Positions 26,655 through 34,468 of a DNA stretch of 64,000 nucleotides are shown piece by piece. The DNA is from Mycolicibacterium setense (lineage in GTDB: Bacteria > Actinomycetota > Actinomycetes > Mycobacteriales > Mycobacteriaceae), in NCBI RefSeq assembly GCF_000805385.1, contig NZ_JTJW01000010.1:310001-374000 (forward strand), given 5' to 3'. Below the pieces are notes generated by a model. That model saw only the letters and a program-made list of their open reading frames with translations. It searched no databases and was not told the DNA's origin. The position numbers and the translations under genes were made by a program. The stretch's first letter is position 1, and every line of letters starts with the position of its first letter.

Positions 26655-27881
26655 CTAAACCACCGTCAGCGGCAGGGACTTCCGCGGCTCGAACACAAAC
26701 GATGCACCACCGCTGAACTTCGCCACTGCGACCTCACCGAATTCCTTTTTCGCGGTCTCGGTTTCGATCACCCGAGCCGTCCACTCCTGGTCTGAACCGA
26801 TGACCTCGACGGAGAGGTGCGCGTCGACGGCGGCGACGATGGCCTCCAACGGCCGGGTCTCGGCAGGCCCGGCCAGGGACACCCAGGCACCGTCTTCATG
26901 GGCCGGGGAACGCCGCACCGACACCGTGTCGGGGCCGAACTCGGCATCGACGTATGCCACGGGATTGAACATCGGATGCAGTTCGAGTACCCGCATCGCA
27001 CCTTCGATACCGCCCGGCAGATTCAGTGCCCGGTGAATACGCTCGGCACCCAGTCCCGCCACGCCGATCAGCTGCTTGGTGCAGATGTCGGTGGCCAGTG
27101 CGGTGTCCGCGCCGGCGCGTGCCCCCACCGCCAGGATGAACGACAGGTTCAGCAGATGCATCTGCAGGCACACCTCGTCGGCGATGCGGACCAGCGCCGA
27201 GTGAGAGAACGCCGCGAAGTCGAAGTCCGACAGCAGCGGCCCCGAGTAGTCCGATGCGCCCTCGTCAGAGGTGTCGATGGGGTCCAGAACCGTTCGGGCA
27301 GCACGAGTCCGGCCGATCACCTCGAGCGCCGGGATGTCATCGACCTCCGGGTAGGACTCGTCGATGATCACGGTCCAGGCGCAGTGTGGCTGCCGGTCGG
27401 CCGGGGTCCGGGGCGGCCGGTGAATCGGGCGCACCTGGCATTTACGGTTGGTGGCCAGCGCGGTGGCATCGAAAGTGGGGTCCTCGATGTCGTGGCACAT
27501 GCCGCGCACGTAGTCCTCACCCATCGGCTCGACGTCGAGCAGCGCCCCACAGTGATCGAGGTGGAACTCGCCGTGCCAACGATCGTGAACCGTATAGCGG
27601 AAATCCATGAACTGCGGCGGGGCACCGATGTCGAGCTGCAGGCCCTTGAAGATGGTGATGATGTCGACGCCCTCGTATTTGAGCGCCTTCTGCATCCGCC
27701 TGGTGTAGATCGGGCTGGCTGCCGCCCACTCCTCGATGGCGATCTGCAGCATTTCCGGTCTGCCGAAATTGCTGATGCACCAAGCCATCCCGGAGCGGTC
27801 GATCATCTGCCCCATGAGCAGCAGCTCGGGAACCAGGGTGACCAGCTCGTCGCGGGTCAGCGAGGCGTACCTACTTGTCAT
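26655..27881 (-). CDS. conserved protein of unknown function, His/Cys-rich core
   Basis: 408 residues, not assigned to a known family. No signal peptide or membrane segment. Between about 95 and 160 there is a dense set of possible ligands: YTVHDRWHGEFHLDHCG, then RGMCHDIEDPTFDA and NRKCQVRPIHRPP, suggesting a metal or cofactor site. The C-terminal third is Ala-rich and helical. Its start overlaps the end of the carboxymuconolactone-decarboxylase-like gene by 11 bp, so it is the last gene of the aldA operon and probably serves the same pathway. Confidence 0.8.
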   Translation of the reverse strand: MTSRYASLTRDELVTLVPELLLMGQMIDRSGMAWCISNFGRPEMLQIAIEEWAAASPIYTRRMQKALKYEGVDIITIFKGLQLDIGAPPQFMDFRYTVHDRWHGEFHLDHCGALLDVEPMGEDYVRGMCHDIEDPTFDATALATNRKCQVRPIHRPPRTPADRQPHCAWTVIIDESYPEVDDIPALEVIGRTRAARTVLDPIDTSDEGASDYSGPLLSDFDFAAFSHSALVRIADEVCLQMHLLNLSFILAVGARAGADTALATDICTKQLIGVAGLGAERIHRALNLPGGIEGAMRVLELHPMFNPVAYVDAEFGPDTVSVRRSPAHEDGAWVSLAGPAETRPLEAIVAAVDAHLSVEVIGSDQEWTARVIETETAKKEFGEVAVAKFSGGASFVFEPRKSLPLTVV

Positions 27882-28314
27882 CGAGCTCGCTCCCGGTGTT
27901 CATCTTCACGGCGGCGTTCACGTTGGCGCGCCGATCCTCGTCAAGCCCCTTCTCAGCGGCCTTGCGGCGCTTGGCCACCACCTTGGACACCGTGCCGTTG
28001 AGGCCGGAACCGAGCGGGAAGCCGAGGTACTGGGTGAGGAAGATGGCGATGTCCTTGAGCTCTTCCTCGGTGAACTCCCCGTTGAGCAACGCGGCGTTGA
28101 CCTGGATCTCGGCGAGGTCCTGCGAGCCGACGGCAGTCACCGCCGACAACGTCATCAGCCGCTTCTCGCGCATGGACAGTCCGGGCTTGGTCCAGATGGT
28201 GCCGAAGAGGTGGTCGACCGTCAGATCGAAGTAGGGGTCCCCTTCGATGTTCGGCATCTCCCAGCCGTAGACCTCGTTCATCTTGGCCAGGCCCTTGGCG
28301 CGCAACTCGTCCAT
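27871..28314 (-). CDS. carboxymuconolactone-decarboxylase-like protein (Rv0771-like)
   Basis: 147 residues. The central part (LSMREKRLMTLSAVTAVGSQ, then IQVNAALLNGEFTEEELKDI) fits the CMD/AhpD family of small all-helical proteins; the CxxC of AhpD is absent, so a decarboxylase-type or unknown role is more likely than peroxidase. ATG at 28314 with GAGAGGA upstream; a longer frame runs into the neighbouring gene and was rejected. It lies 13 bp after the dehydrogenase gene and overlaps the orphan gene downstream. Confidence 0.88.
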   Translation of the reverse strand: MDELRAKGLAKMNEVYGWEMPNIEGDPYFDLTVDHLFGTIWTKPGLSMREKRLMTLSAVTAVGSQDLAEIQVNAALLNGEFTEEELKDIAIFLTQYLGFPLGSGLNGTVSKVVAKRRKAAEKGLDEDRRANVNAAVKMNTGSELDDK

Positions 28315-28327
28315 TTCTCGATCCTCT

Positions 28328-29224
28328 CTAACCGACTTCGCCGTGTGAAGCCGTGTGCGGCACACCGAGTCCGGCGGCCAGGTCACGCAGGGCGATCTCG
28401 GCCAGCGGCAACTCGACGCCGGTGGCCTCGCCGAGCCCGAGCGCCAACCGCAGGTCCTTCTCGGCCAGCCCCCGCGTGTGGACGAACATGTCGTAGATCC
28501 AGTGGTCCGACGGCAACGGTGACGTGTCGTCACGAACCATGATCGCGCCCGGCCCGCCGCTCTGCGCATCACTGTGCCGCACCACGCGGCCGAGCTTCTG
28601 CAGGTCGATCCCCGCCGCCTCGGCGAGCTTCTGCGCCTCGCATGCGGCGGCGAAGCCGATGAACGTCAACATGTTGCGGGCGATCTTCATCCGCGTGCCC
28701 GCTCCGGGTTCTCCGGCGCGGACCACCATCGAGGCCCACTTCTTGAACACGGGCTTGACCAGGTCGTACGCGTCGTCATCTGCGCCGACCATGACGGCCA
28801 GTTCGCCCTTGTCGGCCGCGCCGGCCCCTCCGCTGACCGGAGCATCGACGATACGAATGCCCTTGGGTCGCAGCTGGTCTGCCAACTCTCCGGCAGTGCC
28901 CGGCTCGATCGTGGAGTGGATGGCGATCACGGTGCCGGGCTTCGCATGAGCGGCGAGTTCGGCCACCACGTCGCGCACCTGCGCGTCGGTCAGCACGGTG
29001 ACACTGATGACGTCGGCCACCGAGACTCCGGCAATGCCGTCCGCAGAGGTCGCCCCGAGCTCCACCAGCGGCGCCATCGCCTCGGCGCGCACGTCGAACA
29101 CGACGAGTCCGCCAGGCCAGTCGGCAAGCCGCTTGGCCATCGGTGCGCCCTGATTGCCCAGGCCGATGTAGCCGAGTTTCAGCGCGGTGCTGGTTTGCTC
29201 CTCGCGCGAGCGCTCGTCGGTCAT
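28328..29224 (-). CDS. 6-phosphogluconate/3-hydroxyisobutyrate-dehydrogenase-like oxidoreductase (Rv0770-like)
   Basis: 298 residues. NAD(P)-binding motif GYIGLGNQGAPMAKRLADW at 19-37, substrate-site VDAPVSGGAGAADKGELAVM (split) and catalytic-Lys helix GTRMKIARNMLTFIG define the beta-hydroxyacid dehydrogenase family. ATG at 29224 overlaps the stop of the upstream SDR (ATGA). Acts in the cytoplasm on a small hydroxy-acid; substrate unknown. Confidence 0.92.
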   Translation of the reverse strand: MTDERSREEQTSTALKLGYIGLGNQGAPMAKRLADWPGGLVVFDVRAEAMAPLVELGATSADGIAGVSVADVISVTVLTDAQVRDVVAELAAHAKPGTVIAIHSTIEPGTAGELADQLRPKGIRIVDAPVSGGAGAADKGELAVMVGADDDAYDLVKPVFKKWASMVVRAGEPGAGTRMKIARNMLTFIGFAAACEAQKLAEAAGIDLQKLGRVVRHSDAQSGGPGAIMVRDDTSPLPSDHWIYDMFVHTRGLAEKDLRLALGLGEATGVELPLAEIALRDLAAGLGVPHTASHGEVG

Positions 29225-29973
29225 GACCGGATGATCTGTCCGCCGTCGACGTTGAAGATCTGGCCGGTGATCCACTTCGCCTGATCACTCAGCAGGAACA
29301 GGCACATGCCGACCAGATCCTCCGGTTGGCCCATGCGCGACAACGGGATTCCCTTGACGATGTCGTCCACCATCTCCTTGGGAGTGGTGGTGCGGTTGGC
29401 CTCGGTGTCGATGGGGCCGGGCGCGATGGCGTTGATCCGGATGTTCTGGCCGCCGAGCTCACGTGACAGCTGCTGGGTCAGGCCGTTGATGCCGACCTTG
29501 GCCAGACCGTAGTAGTTGGCGTACAGCCAGGCTGCCGTCGATGACTGGTTGACGATCGCACCGCCGCCACGCTTGGCCATCTTGCGGTACACCGCACGGG
29601 TACACACCAGCGCGCCGTCGAGGTTCACGCTCATGAACTTCTTGTAGTAGTCCCAGTCGACGGTGAGCAGGAAGTCCAGCTTCATGCCGCCGAAGATCGC
29701 GGCGTTGTTCACCAGGTAGTCGATGCCACCGAACTCCGAAAGCGTCTGCGCCGCCATGTCCTTGGCCGAGTCGATGTCGGAAACGTCGACGCGCACCGCG
29801 AGCGCGTTACCGCCCTCGCCCTTGATACCGTCGGCGACCTTCTGCGCGCCTTCGGTGTTGATGTCGGCGACCACGACGGCCGCCCCCTCACGTGCCAGAG
29901 CTTCGGCGTAGGCCTGGCCGATACCGCCGCCCGCGCCGGTGACGATGGCCACCTTGCTGTCGAACTGTCCCAT
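29221..29973 (-). CDS. short-chain dehydrogenase/reductase (Rv0769-like)
   Basis: 250 residues, classical SDR. Cofactor motif VTGAGGGIGQAY at 11-22, NNAA motif (VNNAAIFGG), catalytic Ser in VNQSSTAAW and YxxxK in YYGLAKVG. Asp in VADINTEG favours NAD over NADP. Second gene of the aldA operon; the 78-bp gap to aldA holds a 12-bp palindrome that may allow separate control. Confidence 0.93.
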   Translation of the reverse strand: MGQFDSKVAIVTGAGGGIGQAYAEALAREGAAVVVADINTEGAQKVADGIKGEGGNALAVRVDVSDIDSAKDMAAQTLSEFGGIDYLVNNAAIFGGMKLDFLLTVDWDYYKKFMSVNLDGALVCTRAVYRKMAKRGGGAIVNQSSTAAWLYANYYGLAKVGINGLTQQLSRELGGQNIRINAIAPGPIDTEANRTTTPKEMVDDIVKGIPLSRMGQPEDLVGMCLFLLSDQAKWITGQIFNVDGGQIIRS

Positions 29974-29992
29974 GTCTCATTCCTTTCCGGCC

Positions 29993-30004
29993 GACTGGCC
30001 AGTC
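29993..30004. promoter_or_regulatory. 12-bp palindrome upstream of the Rv0769-like SDR
   Basis: GACTGGCCAGTC is self-complementary and lies 19 bp upstream of the SDR start codon. It could be an operator for an internal promoter in the aldA operon; no matching copy was seen at the main divergent promoter. Confidence 0.35.
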
Positions 30005-30051
30005 ATGCCACGGTTCTCACGAGATCGCGTGGCACAACTGGCCGCTCGACA

Positions 30052-31521
30052 TCAATTAGCCAGGGTCGCGATGGTCTTGATCTCGGTGTACTCCTCGAAG
30101 CCGGCCAGGCCCATCTCGCGGCCGACCCCGGACTGCTTGTAGCCGCCGAAGGGTGCATCTGCCGAGTACCAGATGCCGCCGTTGACGTTGACGGTGCCGA
30201 CGCGCAAGCGCGCCGCCACAGCCTGGGCACGGTCGTCGTCGCCGGAGAACACCGTGCCGGACAGGCCGTACGGCGAATCGTTGGCGATCCGCACCGCATC
30301 GTCGTCGCCATCGTGGGCGATGACGGTCAGCACGGGCCCGAAGATCTCCTCGCGCGATACCCGGGCATCGTTGTCCAGGCCGGCGATCACGGTCGGCTCG
30401 ATGTAGAACCCGGTGTCGAGATCCGCGGGACGTCCACCGCCGCACGCGAATCGGCCGCCCTCCTGCAACGCCAGATCCAGGTAGGACTGCACGCGGTCGC
30501 GCTGACGAGCCGAGATGAGCGGGCCGCACACCGTGCGCTTGCTGTTGGGGTCGCCCGGCTTGATGCCGCCCAATGTGGCTGCCGCGGCCTCGACCGCCTC
30601 GTCGTAACGGGCCCGTGGGACCACCAGGCGCGTGGTGATCGCGCAACCCTGACCCGCATGCATGGCCACCGTGAAGGCCGCCATCGAGCAGGCGCCGGCC
30701 AGGTCGGCGTCGTCGAGCACCAGGAAGGCCGACTTGCCGCCGAGCTCCAGGAACACCTTTTTGAGGGTCAGAGCCGCGTCCGTCATCACCGCACGTCCGG
30801 TCGCGGTGGATCCGGTGAACGAAACCATGTCCACCCGAGGATCTTTGGACAGCAGCGCGCCCACCGAGTGATCACTGGAGGTGACAACGTTGATCACGCC
30901 GGCCGGGAAGTCAGTCTGCTCGGCGATGATCTGGCCGATGGCCGCGGCCGCCCACGGGGTGTCCGGGGCCGGCTTGAGGATCAGGGTGTTGCCTGCAGCC
31001 AGCGCCGGGCCGACCTTGGCCAGGTTGATCTGGTGCGGGAAGTTCCACGGCGTGATGGCACCCACGACGCCGACAGCTTCACGGGCCACCACCCGATTGG
31101 TCGGAATGCCTTGCGGGGTGGCGTGTCCCAGGTCGGTGCGCCACTGGTAGTTCTCAGCGGTGTCTGCCGAGAAGGCCAGATCGTCGATCGGCCCTTCGAG
31201 CTGGGCACCGGCGGTGAGCATGCGCGGGGCGCCCACCTCGGCGATGGTCAGTTCCCGCAATTCCTCGACATTTTCGCGCAGCGCATCCCGCAGCTGCCGA
31301 AGGCAGCGCACTCGGAGCGCGGTGTTCGTCGACCAGTCCGTGTCATCGAACGCCCGACGCGCGGCGTTGATGGCGTTGCCCATGTCCTCGGTGTTCGCAT
31401 CGGCGGCGACGCCGAGCACCTCCTCGGTGGCGGGGTTGACGGTCTCGAAAGCTCCACCGCCCCCGGCGACCAGCTTGCCGTCGATAAGCAGTTGACTCTG
31501 GCGATCGGCCAGTACCGGCAT
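30052..31521 (-). CDS. aldA: aldehyde dehydrogenase (Rv0768, AldA-like)
   Basis: 489 residues, equal in length to the M. tuberculosis protein. NAD-dependent ALDH family: catalytic Cys293 in HAGQGCAITTRL, general base Glu259 in VFLELGGKSAF and Asn160 in TPWNFPHQINL. Start at the ATG at 31521 with GTGGAG upstream; a longer frame runs into the promoter and was rejected. First gene of the leftward catabolic operon; an operator-like palindrome lies 25 bp upstream, and the TetR gene is divergent. Confidence 0.94.
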   Translation of the reverse strand: MPVLADRQSQLLIDGKLVAGGGGAFETVNPATEEVLGVAADANTEDMGNAINAARRAFDDTDWSTNTALRVRCLRQLRDALRENVEELRELTIAEVGAPRMLTAGAQLEGPIDDLAFSADTAENYQWRTDLGHATPQGIPTNRVVAREAVGVVGAITPWNFPHQINLAKVGPALAAGNTLILKPAPDTPWAAAAIGQIIAEQTDFPAGVINVVTSSDHSVGALLSKDPRVDMVSFTGSTATGRAVMTDAALTLKKVFLELGGKSAFLVLDDADLAGACSMAAFTVAMHAGQGCAITTRLVVPRARYDEAVEAAAATLGGIKPGDPNSKRTVCGPLISARQRDRVQSYLDLALQEGGRFACGGGRPADLDTGFYIEPTVIAGLDNDARVSREEIFGPVLTVIAHDGDDDAVRIANDSPYGLSGTVFSGDDDRAQAVAARLRVGTVNVNGGIWYSADAPFGGYKQSGVGREMGLAGFEEYTEIKTIATLAN

Positions 31522-31545
31522 CGGTGAACTCCACTTCACGAATTC

Positions 31546-31559
31546 TGGACAACTGTCCG
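31546..31559. promoter_or_regulatory. TetR-type operator at the aldA promoter
   Basis: TGGACAACTGTCCG: two 6-bp half-sites TGGACA and TGTCC(G) with a 2-nt spacer, one mismatch in the outer position. The same motif, perfectly symmetric, overlaps the start of the divergent TetR gene, which suggests one regulator controls both operons. Confidence 0.6.
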
Positions 31560-31673
31560 GCTGTCTCGTCTCGAACGATAGCCGCAGACAATGTCGAGCC
31601 GCAAGGCCGTACCCCACCGAGCCCTGTCCCTCCTAGAAATGCACTGCTCATCGCGGCAGGTGGGGATCCATAC

Positions 31674-31703
31674 TTGCTCAACCTCGACATCGTCGGATAA
31701 CTT
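31674..31703 (+). promoter_or_regulatory. promoter of the TetR-cyp123 operon, probably leaderless
   Basis: TTGCTC (31674-31679), an 18-nt spacer and TAACTT (31698-31703) fit a SigA-type promoter. The expected start of transcription, about seven bases after the -10 element, falls on the GTG at 31710, so the regulator mRNA may be leaderless. Confidence 0.5.
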
Positions 31704-31716
31704 GGACATGTGTCCA
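31703..31716. promoter_or_regulatory. TetR-type operator over the regulator start
   Basis: TGGACATGTGTCCA: perfect half-sites TGGACA/TGTCCA with a 2-nt spacer. It spans the end of the -10 element and the GTG start codon, an ideal position for autorepression. Confidence 0.62.
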
Positions 31717-32321
31717 GCGATGCGGTGTCCGCAGTCACAGAACCAGCTCCGGAGCCAGGCAAGGAAGCCCCGCGCAACCGTCGGCAGGAAGAGACCTTCC
31801 GCAAGGTCCTGACCGCCGGAATCGAAATGTTGCGCGAGTCGTCCTACGCCGATCTGACGGTGCGCGCGGTCGCCGCACGCGCCGGGGTCGCCCCCGCCAC
31901 GGCGTACACGTACTTCTCGTCGAAGAACCACCTGATCGCGGAGATGTACCTGGACCTGGTCAGCCAGTGTCCGTACTTCACGGACGTGAACGACTCCATG
32001 ACCACCCGCGTCGACAAGGCGCTGCGCGCGTTGACCCTGGTGGTCGCCGACGAGCCCGAGGTCGCTGCCGCCTGCACCACAGCCCTGCTGGGCGGCGGCA
32101 CCGATCCGGCGGTGCGCAAAGTGCGCGACCGCATCGGAGCCGAGATCCACAAGCGCATTCGTTCGGCCGTCGGGCCGGATGCCGATTCCCGCATCGTCTC
32201 CGCCCTGGAGATGACGTTCTTCGGCGCCCTGGTGAATGCCGGCAGTGGCGCGTTCACCTACCACCAGATTGCCGACCGATTGACCTACGTGGTCGGTCTC
32301 GTCCTCGGAGAGGACAGATGA
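31710..32321 (+). CDS. TetR-family regulator (Rv0767c-like)
   Basis: 203 residues from GTG at 31710. Helix-turn-helix in ADLTVRAVAARAGVAPATAY, followed by TYFSSKNHL. A polar N-terminal extension of about 25 residues precedes it. It heads the rightward operon of cyp123 and cyp51 and is divergent from aldA. The paired operators at 31546 and 31703 indicate that it represses both directions. No ribosome-binding sequence precedes the GTG, consistent with a leaderless transcript. Its stop overlaps the ATG of a 27-codon small ORF (ATGA). Confidence 0.9.
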   Translation: MSSDAVSAVTEPAPEPGKEAPRNRRQEETFRKVLTAGIEMLRESSYADLTVRAVAARAGVAPATAYTYFSSKNHLIAEMYLDLVSQCPYFTDVNDSMTTRVDKALRALTLVVADEPEVAAACTTALLGGGTDPAVRKVRDRIGAEIHKRIRSAVGPDADSRIVSALEMTFFGALVNAGSGAFTYHQIADRLTYVVGLVLGEDR

Positions 32322-32401
32322 GCATGAGCCTCGGAGGAAACCAAATGAGCCACGTCGTCGGAGAAAACCAAATGAGCCACGTCGTCGGAGATGACAAATG
32401 A
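32318..32401 (+). CDS. small ORF of three nine-residue repeats linking the regulator to cyp123
   Basis: 27 residues made of three nine-residue units with consensus MSHVVGENQ; the first unit is degenerate (MSMSLGGNQ). The ATG overlaps the TetR stop (ATGA) and its own TGA overlaps the cyp123 ATG (ATGA), so it fits exactly between the two genes. Each unit contains an in-frame ATG preceded by a GGAG-type ribosome-binding sequence at 5-6 nt. It may be a real microprotein or a by-product of duplicated translation-initiation sequence; expression is unproven. Confidence 0.5.
   Translation: MSMSLGGNQMSHVVGENQMSHVVGDDK
32341..32394 (+). repeat. 27-bp tandem duplication carrying ribosome-binding site and start codon
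   Basis: Two copies (32341-32367 and 32368-32394) identical except in the last three bases; the preceding sequence from 32318 is a third, diverged copy. Unit length is nine codons, so the reading frame is kept. Each copy supplies GGAG plus a correctly spaced ATG for the next. Confidence 0.85.
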
Positions 32402-33600
32402 ACCTGAGCCAAGTCGAGCCGATCCTCGACCCGTACGACTACGACTTCCACGAAGACCCGTACCCGTACTACCGCCGCCTGCGTGACGAGGCGCCGCTGT
32501 ACCGCAACGACGAGCGCAATTTCTGGGCGTTGTCCCGGCACAAGGACGTCGTCGCCGGCTTCAGAAACAGTGTTGCGCTGTCCAACAAGCACGGCGTCGC
32601 GCTCGACCCGATCTCACGCAACGACGAGGCCCACCGGGTGATGTCCTTTCTCGCCCTGGACGATCCGGCCCACCTGCGGTTGCGGACCTTGGTGTCCAAG
32701 GGCTTCACGCCACGGCGGATCCGCGAGCTGGAGGGCCGGGTAACCGAGATCGCGGTGCAGCATCTCGATGAGGCGTTGCAGAACAACAGCTTTGATTACG
32801 TCGACGACTTCGCCGGGAAGCTCCCGATGGATGTGATCTCCGAGCTCATGGGTGTGCCGCAGGAGGACCGGGTGCGCATCCGTGCCCTGGCCGACGGTGT
32901 GATGCACCGCGAAGATGGCCTCGCCGACGTTCCCGAATCGGCCATCGCCGCATCGGGTGAGCTGCTGGTGTACTACGCCGACATGGTCAAGCAGCGCCGC
33001 AAGGCAACCAGCGACGACCTGACCTCCGCACTGGTGGAGGCCGAGATCGACGGCGACAAGCTCACCGACGACGAGATCATGGCGTTCCTGTTCCTCATGG
33101 TGGTCGCCGGCAATGAGACCACCACCAAACTGCTCGCCAATGCCGCGTATTGGGGCTACAAGAATCCCGATCAGCTGGCCCCGGTATTTGACAACCATGA
33201 CCTGATCCCACTGTGGGTCGAGGAGACGCTGCGGTACGACGCCTCCAGCCAGATCCTGGCCCGCGCGGTGGTCGAGGACATCGACTTCTACGACACCACC
33301 GTTCCCGCGGGTGATGTGCTGATCCTGCTGATCGGCTCAGCCAACCGCGACGAGCGCGTTTTCGAAAACCCAGACAAGTACCAGATCGGCCGTGACATCG
33401 GTTCGAAGCTGGTGAGTTTCGGCAGCGGTGCCCACTTCTGCCTGGGCGCGCACCTCGCCCGTATGGAGGCCCGGGTGGCGCTGACCGAGTTGTTCAAGCG
33501 AATCCGTGGATACGAGGTGGATGAATCCGCAACCGTGCGGGTGCATTCCAGTTCCGTTCGAGGATTCGCGCATCTCCCTATCTCGGTGTCCCACCGATGA
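32398..33600 (+). CDS. cyp123: cytochrome P450 CYP123
   Basis: 400 residues. Heme Cys348 in FGSGAHFCLGAHLARMEA, I-helix MVVAGNETTTKLLAN, ExxR in WVEETLRY. Sequence and locus match CYP123 (Rv0766c), an orphan P450. Its ATG overlaps the small ORF stop. It lies upstream of cyp51 and its ferredoxin in one operon, so the ferredoxin at 35838 is a probable electron donor. Substrate unknown. Confidence 0.93.
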   Translation: MNLSQVEPILDPYDYDFHEDPYPYYRRLRDEAPLYRNDERNFWALSRHKDVVAGFRNSVALSNKHGVALDPISRNDEAHRVMSFLALDDPAHLRLRTLVSKGFTPRRIRELEGRVTEIAVQHLDEALQNNSFDYVDDFAGKLPMDVISELMGVPQEDRVRIRALADGVMHREDGLADVPESAIAASGELLVYYADMVKQRRKATSDDLTSALVEAEIDGDKLTDDEIMAFLFLMVVAGNETTTKLLANAAYWGYKNPDQLAPVFDNHDLIPLWVEETLRYDASSQILARAVVEDIDFYDTTVPAGDVLILLIGSANRDERVFENPDKYQIGRDIGSKLVSFGSGAHFCLGAHLARMEARVALTELFKRIRGYEVDESATVRVHSSSVRGFAHLPISVSHR

Positions 33601-33650
33601 GACCTATTGCGGTGTCCCCCACACAAACCCATCAACGTAAAGGCACGTAA

Positions 33651-34460
33651 ATGGCCCGATTCGAACCTCATCCCGACCGCAGACCGGCCATCGTGGCCGG
33701 TGCGTCTTCCGGCATCGGCGCCGCCACGGCGACAGAGCTGGCCGCACACGGCTTCCCGGTCGCCCTCGGCGCACGCCGTGTGGAGAAATGCCAGGAATTG
33801 GTCGACCAGATCACGGCTGCCGGTGGAGAGGCGGTCGCGTTGCCGCTCGACGTCACCGACGCGCAGTCGGTCAAGTCGTTCGTACACAGCGCCACCGAGG
33901 CCCTCGGCGATATCGAGCTGCTGGTGGCCGGTGCCGGTGACACGTTCTTCGGCCAGCTTCACGAAATCAGCACCGACGAATTCGAGAATCAGATCCAGAT
34001 TCACCTGATCGGGGCGAATCGCCTCGCCACTGCGGTGCTTCCGGGCATGGTCGAACGCCGGCGTGGCGACATCATCTTCGTCGGCTCTGACGTGTCCCTG
34101 CGGCCGCGGCCGTACATGGGCGGCTACGGCGCGGCCAAAGCCGGCCTACTGGGCATGGCCAAGACCCTGCAGATGGAACTGGAGGGCACCGGTGTGCGCG
34201 CCTCCGTTGTCCATCCCGGACCTACCAAGACCGCCATGGGCTGGAGTGCGCCGATGGACAAGGTCGGCGAGATGCTCGAGGACTGGGCCAAGTGGGGCCA
34301 GGCGAGGCACGACTACTTCCTGCGCGCAGCCGATCTCGCGCGGGCCATCACCTTCGTCGCGGAAACCCCGCGCGGCGGCTTCATCGCCGAATTGGAGATT
34401 CAGCCCGAAGCTCCGCTCGCCGATGTCAAGGATCGCCAGAAGCTGAAAGTGGAAGGCTGA
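33651..34460 (+). CDS. short-chain dehydrogenase/reductase (Rv0765c-like)
   Basis: 269 residues. Cofactor motif VAGASSGIGAATATEL near 15-30, with Arg residues after the second strand (GARRVEKC) that favour NADP(H). Catalytic Ser in VGSDVSLRP and YxxxK in YGAAKAG. It lies between cyp123 and cyp51; oxidation or reduction of a P450-made hydroxyl or ketone, possibly of a sterol, is a reasonable inference. AAAGGCACGTAA precedes the ATG. Confidence 0.92.
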   Translation: MARFEPHPDRRPAIVAGASSGIGAATATELAAHGFPVALGARRVEKCQELVDQITAAGGEAVALPLDVTDAQSVKSFVHSATEALGDIELLVAGAGDTFFGQLHEISTDEFENQIQIHLIGANRLATAVLPGMVERRRGDIIFVGSDVSLRPRPYMGGYGAAKAGLLGMAKTLQMELEGTGVRASVVHPGPTKTAMGWSAPMDKVGEMLEDWAKWGQARHDYFLRAADLARAITFVAETPRGGFIAELEIQPEAPLADVKDRQKLKVEG

Positions 34461-34468
34461 GAAGCATA

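Noticed and set aside
26817..28001. 394-codon plus-strand frame opposite the orphan His/Cys-rich gene
   Set aside because: Antisense to a gene that is coupled by overlap to the aldA operon; no start signal or family features.
32341..32394. Two 27-bp repeats considered as a minimal CRISPR
   Set aside because: The copies are directly adjacent with no spacer, are coding in frame and carry ribosome-binding sites; no cas gene is present.
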